From Polaribacter sp. (GTDB taxonomy: Bacteria; Bacteroidota; Bacteroidia; Flavobacteriales; Flavobacteriaceae), in contig DPRC01000025.1 of NCBI GenBank assembly GCA_003537695.1, positions 1-10,497 on the forward strand: a stretch of 10,497 nt of DNA, read 5' to 3'. Under the pieces are notes generated by a model that worked only from the letters and a program-made list of their open reading frames with translations, was not told the origin of the DNA and searched no databases. The position numbers were made by a program, and so were the translations under genes. Shown piece after piece: positions 6,810-10,497 of the stretch (its first letter is position 1; every line of letters begins with the position of its first letter).

Positions 6810-6817
6810 CAAATCTA
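6810..6817 (-). promoter_or_regulatory. Candidate -7 promoter box for the DUF62-ABM-GNAT-gldFG cluster
   Basis: On the minus strand the bases read TAGATTTG, an exact match to TAnnTTTG, about 50 bases upstream of the DUF62 ATG at 6760. No TTG is found at the normal -33 distance. A short palindrome GAAAT-TT-ATTTC (6827-6838) lies just upstream and could be an operator or chance. The rest of this 128-base divergent region is very AT-rich and shows no strong promoter for the PhoH-family gene; TATTTTTA at 6841-6848 is a one-mismatch candidate. Confidence 0.45.
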
Positions 6818-6888
6818 ATCATTTTAGAAATTTATTTCGTTATTTTTATTTTAAATAAACTGGGTATCAATCTCTAAAAAACAAACAT

Positions 6889-7842
6889 TTGAACGAACGC
6901 GTTATAGCATTAGAAGAAATCAATCCAACAGACTTTTTTGGAGCTCAAAACAGTACTATTGAACAGCTTAAAAAATACTTTCCTAAAATTAAAATTGTTG
7001 CAAGAGGATCTCAATTGAAGATTTATGGAGCAGCGGCTCTTTTAGATGAATTTGAAATTCGTTTGGAACGCTTGATAAAATATTACAATCGCTACAACAA
7101 GTTAGATGAAAATAGTATCGAGCGTATTTTAACGTCTACTGGAAATGAGGAAAAAACCACCGCTTCTAAAAATATTAAAGATGTTTTGGTACATGGTGTG
7201 AATGGCAAGCTCATAAAGCCCCAAACATTAAATCAGCGTAAAATGGTGACGCTCATGGGAAAGAATGACATGCTGTTTGCAGTGGGTCCAGCGGGAACAG
7301 GGAAGACATATACAGCGGTTGCCCTTGCAGTAAAGGCATTGAAAGAAAAGGAAGTACGGAAAATAATATTGACAAGGCCCGCCGTTGAGTCGGGAGAAAA
7401 CTTAGGGTTTTTACCGGGAGATTTGAAAGAAAAGTTAGATCCATATATGCAACCCTTGTATGACGCTTTGAGAGATATGATTCCACATGAGCGATTAGAA
7501 TCCTACTTAGAGAAGGGGGTCATCCAGATTGCGCCCTTGGCTTTTATGCGGGGTAGAACCTTAGACAATGCCTTTGTTATTTTAGATGAAGCGCAGAACA
7601 CCACGCACAACCAAATGAAGATGTTTTTAACACGAATGGGAAAGAGTGCTAAATTTATTATCACGGGAGATCCTGGGCAAATTGATTTGCCAAGAAAGCA
7701 AATTTCTGGTTTGAAAGAGTCTTTGTTAGCTTTAAAAGATATAGAAGGAATCGCACAGGTATATTTGGATGATAAAGATGTGGTGCGACATAAATTAGTG
7801 AAGCGTATTTTGAGTGCTTACAAAAGCATAGAAACAGAATAG
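6889..7842 (+). CDS. PhoH family ATPase
   Basis: A 317-residue cytoplasmic P-loop protein. Residues 1-75 form the N-terminal PhoH-like/KH-type region (FFGAQNSTIEQLKKYFPKIK, VARGSQLKIYG). The ATPase core holds Walker A GPAGTGKT (133-140), LTRPAVESGE (161-170), LGFLPGDLKEKLDPY (172-186), Walker B FVILDEAQN (229-237, D233/E234) and TGDPGQIDLP (259-268). Length and motif order are those of complete PhoH (PhoL/YbeZ-like) proteins, which are ATPases associated with RNA metabolism and ribosome maturation. The start is TTG at 6889: no ATG lies near it in frame and LNERVIALEEI fits the expected N-terminus. No ybeY neighbour is seen in this window. It is divergent from the DUF62 gene and 79 bases upstream of purC. 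Confidence 0.93.
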   Translation: MNERVIALEEINPTDFFGAQNSTIEQLKKYFPKIKIVARGSQLKIYGAAALLDEFEIRLERLIKYYNRYNKLDENSIERILTSTGNEEKTTASKNIKDVLVHGVNGKLIKPQTLNQRKMVTLMGKNDMLFAVGPAGTGKTYTAVALAVKALKEKEVRKIILTRPAVESGENLGFLPGDLKEKLDPYMQPLYDALRDMIPHERLESYLEKGVIQIAPLAFMRGRTLDNAFVILDEAQNTTHNQMKMFLTRMGKSAKFIITGDPGQIDLPRKQISGLKESLLALKDIEGIAQVYLDDKDVVRHKLVKRILSAYKSIETE

Positions 7843-7846
7843 TAAT

Positions 7847-7893
7847 TTGTTGTTGGTTTATAGTCTTTAGTCTATTTTTGCCCACAACAACAA
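7847..7893. repeat. Inverted TTG/CAA triplet repeat in the phoH-purC gap
   Basis: TTGTTGTTG (7847-7855) is perfectly complementary to CAACAACAA (7885-7893), with 29 bases between that include the purC -7 box. The right arm is continued by related ACAACTAACAAC. The left arm provides three alternative -33 TTG triplets. No T-tract follows, so it is not an obvious terminator for the PhoH-family gene. Confidence 0.4.
7853..7880 (+). promoter_or_regulatory. Promoter of purC (-33 TTG and -7 TATTTTTG)
   Basis: TTG (7853-7855) is separated by 17 bases from TATTTTTG (7873-7880), which matches the Bacteroidetes consensus TTG-(17-23)-TAnnTTTG exactly. A second TTG at 7850-7852 gives a 20-base spacer. 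Transcription would begin near 7886-7890, leaving a 30-35 base leader that is rich in A and C and has no Shine-Dalgarno. This is the best promoter in the window and suggests purC-fabV is transcribed independently of the PhoH-family gene. Confidence 0.65.
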
Positions 7894-7921
7894 AGAACCC
7901 ACAACTAACAACGAAGTATTC

Positions 7922-8869
7922 ATGAATACAATTAATGAAACTAATTTCAAGTTTCCCAATCAAAAGTCTGTTTACAAAGGCAAAGTTAGAGAAGTATACA
8001 ATATTAATGATGCCCTATTAGTGATGGTTGCAACCGATCGTCTTTCTGCTTTTGATGTTATTTTACCACGTCAAATTCCATTTAAAGGTCAAATTTTAAA
8101 TCAGATTGCGACGAAAATGATGAAGGATACTGAGGCTGTGGTTCCGAATTGGCTGTTGGCAAATCCAGATGAAAACGTGGCAGTAGGTCACTTATGCGAT
8201 CCATTTAAAGTAGAGATGGTGATTCGTGGATACATGTCGGGTCATGCAGCTAGAGAATACAAAGCAGGAAAAAGAGTACTTTGTGGCATCGCAATGCCAG
8301 CAGGATTAAAAGAGAATGATAAATTCCCAGCACCAATTATTACCCCTTCAACAAAAGCAGATAATGGGGAGCATGATGAAGATATTTCTCGTGAAGCGAT
8401 CTTAGCGCAGGGAATTGTTTCTGAAGCAGATTATGCTGTCCTGGAAAATTATACCCGTGCTTTATTTGAAAAGGGTACTGAAATTGCTGCAAAAAGAGGA
8501 CTTATTTTAGTAGATACTAAATACGAGTTTGGAAAAACGAAAGAAGGAAAAATTGTCTTGATAGATGAAATTCATACACCAGATTCTTCGCGTTATTTTT
8601 ATGCAGACGGTTATCAAGAAAGACAAAATACAGGAGAATCCCAAAAGCAGTTGTCTAAAGAGTTTGTAAGACAATGGTTGATAGAAAATGGGTTTCAAGG
8701 ATTAGAAGGACAAGAAATACCGGAAATGTCGGATGCAAAAATCATCGAAATTTCCAATAGATATATAGAATTATACGAACAAATTGTTGGAGAACCTTTT
8801 GTAAAGGCAGCAACAGAAAATGTGTTGGATAGAATTGAGAAGAATGTCAACTCTTTTTTATCAAACTAA
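7922..8869 (+). CDS. purC: Phosphoribosylaminoimidazole-succinocarboxamide synthase (SAICAR synthetase)
   Basis: Catalyses the ATP-dependent joining of aspartate to CAIR to give SAICAR in de novo purine synthesis, in the cytoplasm. At 315 residues it belongs to the longer form also seen in fungi, not the ~237-residue E. coli form. Visible motifs are YKGKVREVY (18-26, nucleotide-binding loop), [10 protein letters not shown] (37-46), [14 protein letters not shown] (100-113), [16 protein letters not shown] (141-156), [11 protein letters not shown] (194-204) and [13 protein letters not shown] (213-225), the last two being SAICAR synthetase signatures. All expected blocks are intact. ATG at 7922 follows an A/C-rich leader behind its own promoter. 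fabV begins 12 bases after its stop, so the two are probably co-transcribed. Confidence 0.97.
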   Translation: MNTINETNFKFPNQKSVYKGKVREVYNINDALLVMVATDRLSAFDVILPRQIPFKGQILNQIATKMMKDTEAVVPNWLLANPDENVAVGHLCDPFKVEMVIRGYMSGHAAREYKAGKRVLCGIAMPAGLKENDKFPAPIITPSTKADNGEHDEDISREAILAQGIVSEADYAVLENYTRALFEKGTEIAAKRGLILVDTKYEFGKTKEGKIVLIDEIHTPDSSRYFYADGYQERQNTGESQKQLSKEFVRQWLIENGFQGLEGQEIPEMSDAKIIEISNRYIELYEQIVGEPFVKAATENVLDRIEKNVNSFLSN

Positions 8870-8881
8870 AAAAAAAGTATT

Positions 8882-10069
8882 ATGATTATAGAACCAAGAA
8901 CAAGAGGATTTATCTGTTTAACTTCACATCCAACAGGCTGTGAGCAAAACGTGAGCAATCAAATAGCACATATTATATCAAAAGGAAAAATTGAAGGCGC
9001 TAAAAAAGTACTTGTATTGGGTGCTTCTACCGGTTTTGGATTGGCATCAAGAATTACAAGTGCCTTTGGATCGGATGCAGCAACAATTGGTGTTTTCTTT
9101 GACAAACCACCAAAAACAGGAAGACCTGGTTCTCCAGGGTATTACAATACTGCAGCTTTTGAAAAACATGCGCATGCCGCAGGTTTGTATGCCAAAAGTG
9201 TGAATGGAGATGCCTTTTCAAATGAAATAAAAGAGCAAGTAGTGCAATTGATTAAAGAGGATCTTGGTCAGATTGATTTGGTAATTTATAGTTTGGCTTC
9301 GCCGGTAAGAACACATCCAAATACAGGAAAAAGATTCAAGTCGGTATTGAAACCTATCGGAGAAGTATTTACAAATAAAACGGTAGACTTCCACACGGGT
9401 GCGGTGTCGGAAATATCTATAAATCCTGCGGAAGGAGAAGATATTGAAAATACGGTTACTGTAATGGGTGGTGAAGATTGGAAAATGTGGATGGATGCTT
9501 TAAAAGCTGAAAACTTACTTTCGGATGGAGCTACCACAGTTGCATATTCATATATTGGCCCAGATGTTACCAGACCTGTGTATAGAAATGGAACGATCGG
9601 TGCTGCTAAAGATCATTTAGAAGCAACTGCTTTTGCCATTACAGACGACTTAAAGTCTATTGGAGGTACAGCTTATGTTTCGGTAAATAAAGCACTAGTA
9701 ACACAGGCAAGTTCAGCAATTCCAGTAATTCCTTTATACATTTCTTTATTATATAAGATTATGAAAGCCAAAGGAATTCATGAAGGTTGTATTGAACAAA
9801 TGCAGCGTTTGTTTAGTCAGCGTTTGTTTGGAGGTGACTTAGCTTTAGATGAAAAAGGACGAATTCGAGTAGATGACTGGGAAATGCGTTCAGATGTACA
9901 AGCAGAGATTGCGGAACTTTGGAAAAAAGCGACGTCAGAAAATTTAGCAGAGATTGGGGATTTACAAGGGTATAGCGACGAGTTTTTTAGCTTATTCGGT
10001 TTTAAAGTTCCGGGAGTAGATTATGACGCGGACGTAAACGAGGTTGTTCTAATTCCTAGTGAACAATAA
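8882..10069 (+). CDS. fabV: Enoyl-ACP / trans-2-enoyl-CoA reductase FabV
   Basis: A 395-residue cytoplasmic NADH-dependent reductase of the FabV/TER family, about the family's usual 400 residues. It reduces the double bond of trans-2-enoyl-ACP or -CoA in the last step of fatty-acid elongation. VLGASTGFGLASRI (45-58) is the dinucleotide-binding loop. FFDKPPKTGRPGSPGYYN (72-89) and SLASPVRTHPNTG (137-149) are strongly conserved FabV blocks. The catalytic pair is Y234 and K243 with the family's Y-x8-K spacing, instead of Y-x6-K in FabI. GEDWKMWMDAL (197-207) and the C-terminal FGFKVPGVDYDADV (372-385) also match. FabV enzymes are known for low sensitivity to triclosan. D74 after the second strand is consistent with NADH preference (inference). 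The gene starts 12 bases after purC and is followed by a hairpin. Confidence 0.95.
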   Translation: MIIEPRTRGFICLTSHPTGCEQNVSNQIAHIISKGKIEGAKKVLVLGASTGFGLASRITSAFGSDAATIGVFFDKPPKTGRPGSPGYYNTAAFEKHAHAAGLYAKSVNGDAFSNEIKEQVVQLIKEDLGQIDLVIYSLASPVRTHPNTGKRFKSVLKPIGEVFTNKTVDFHTGAVSEISINPAEGEDIENTVTVMGGEDWKMWMDALKAENLLSDGATTVAYSYIGPDVTRPVYRNGTIGAAKDHLEATAFAITDDLKSIGGTAYVSVNKALVTQASSAIPVIPLYISLLYKIMKAKGIHEGCIEQMQRLFSQRLFGGDLALDEKGRIRVDDWEMRSDVQAEIAELWKKATSENLAEIGDLQGYSDEFFSLFGFKVPGVDYDADVNEVVLIPSEQ

Positions 10070-10084
10070 TTTGAAGAACTTATA

Positions 10085-10118
10085 AGCCGTACTTATTTTA
10101 ATATTTGTGCGGCTCTTT
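10085..10118 (+). terminator. Hairpin after fabV, possible intrinsic terminator
   Basis: AGCCGTAC (10085-10092) pairs with GTGCGGCT (10107-10114): eight pairs including one G-U wobble, with a 14-base AT-rich loop. It begins 16 bases after the fabV stop. The following CTTTACTATA is only a weak T-tract, so termination may be incomplete. The stem ends 22 bases before the next gene's TTG, so it could alternatively affect that gene's leader. Confidence 0.55.
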
Positions 10119-10135
10119 ACTATATAAATAGACGT

Positions 10136-10497
10136 TTGAAAGCAGTTACTATAAAACAACTCAAAGATGAATTATCTCATAAATCTGCTTTAGATTTAAA
10201 AGAGTTGTGCCTGCAATTGGGGCGTTTTAAAAAGGAAAATAAAGAGTTACTTACCTATTTATTATTTGAATGTCATGATGAAGAGGCATATATTCAAACG
10301 ATAAAAGAAGAGGTAGCGCTTCAGTTTTCTGAAATAAACACCAATAGTTTTTTCTATATTAGAAAAAGTACTCGAAAGATTTTAACAGCAATTAAAAAAC
10401 ACATTCGCTATTCTAAAAAAAAGGAGACGGAAGCAGAGTTGTTGTTGTATTTTTGTAAGAAATTAAAAGAATTTAAACCTTCAATAAGCCGAAGCAC
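10136..10497 (+). CDS. Lysine-rich protein of unknown function (3' end beyond window)
   Basis: Open from TTG at 10136 to the right edge, giving 120 codons with no stop, so the gene is truncated by the window. No ATG is available in frame near the start, and the TTG gives an N-terminus (MKAVTIKQLKDEL) that leads straight into a soluble, mostly helical, strongly basic protein. Notable segments are ELCLQLGRFKKENKELLTYLLFE (22-44; two helices), YIQTIKEEVALQF (52-64), SFFYIRKSTRKILTAIKKHI (71-90) and the basic RYSKKKE (91-97) followed by AELLLYFCKKLKEF (100-113). There is no signal peptide or membrane segment. I recognise no characterised domain. Composition and codon use match the neighbouring genes, so it is likely a real resident gene. 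It follows fabV by 66 bases, beyond the hairpin. Confidence 0.7.
   Translation, partial: MKAVTIKQLKDELSHKSALDLKELCLQLGRFKKENKELLTYLLFECHDEEAYIQTIKEEVALQFSEINTNSFFYIRKSTRKILTAIKKHIRYSKKKETEAELLLYFCKKLKEFKPSISRS

Overview
The window is an AT-rich stretch of chromosome that reads as a member of the Bacteroidetes, almost certainly family Flavobacteriaceae. The evidence is the gliding-motility pair gldF/gldG, several upstream sequences matching the Bacteroidetes -7 consensus TAnnTTTG, A-rich leaders with little Shine-Dalgarno signal, and occasional TTG starts. It looks like ordinary core or conserved-accessory chromosome. I see no insertion sequence, prophage, CRISPR array, tRNA or rRNA. Every intergenic stretch is shorter than 200 bases.

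Left region (1-2489). A secreted DUF2911 protein with a TPR-like tail runs leftward off the window edge. Divergent from it are a MIP-family water/solute channel whose pore residues resemble plant NIP / bacterial AqpN channels rather than AqpZ, and then, 30 bases downstream, an atypical SDR/epimerase-fold protein (YeeZ-like). A short perfect dyad overlaps the channel's predicted promoter.

Central leftward cluster (2600-6760). In transcription order the genes are a SAM hydroxide adenosyltransferase (DUF62) family protein, a small antibiotic-biosynthesis-monooxygenase-fold protein, a GNAT acetyltransferase, gldF and gldG. Gaps are 3, 21 and 95 bases, followed by an 8-base overlap. They could be one operon starting from a TAGATTTG promoter near 6810-6817. 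The DUF62 protein lacks two of the three residues of the family's catalytic Asp-Arg-His triad. gldF and gldG encode the membrane and accessory parts of the Gld ABC transporter; the ATPase gldA is not here and must lie elsewhere.

Right region (6889-10497). A PhoH-family ATPase with a TTG start is followed by purC (purine biosynthesis) behind its own good promoter. fabV (enoyl-ACP/enoyl-CoA reductase) follows 12 bases later, with a hairpin after it. The window ends inside a lysine-rich protein of unknown function, again with a TTG start.

The most notable points are the NIP-like channel with a cysteine-rich tail and the DUF62 protein with a degenerate active site linked to gliding genes. No clear new multi-gene system was found.
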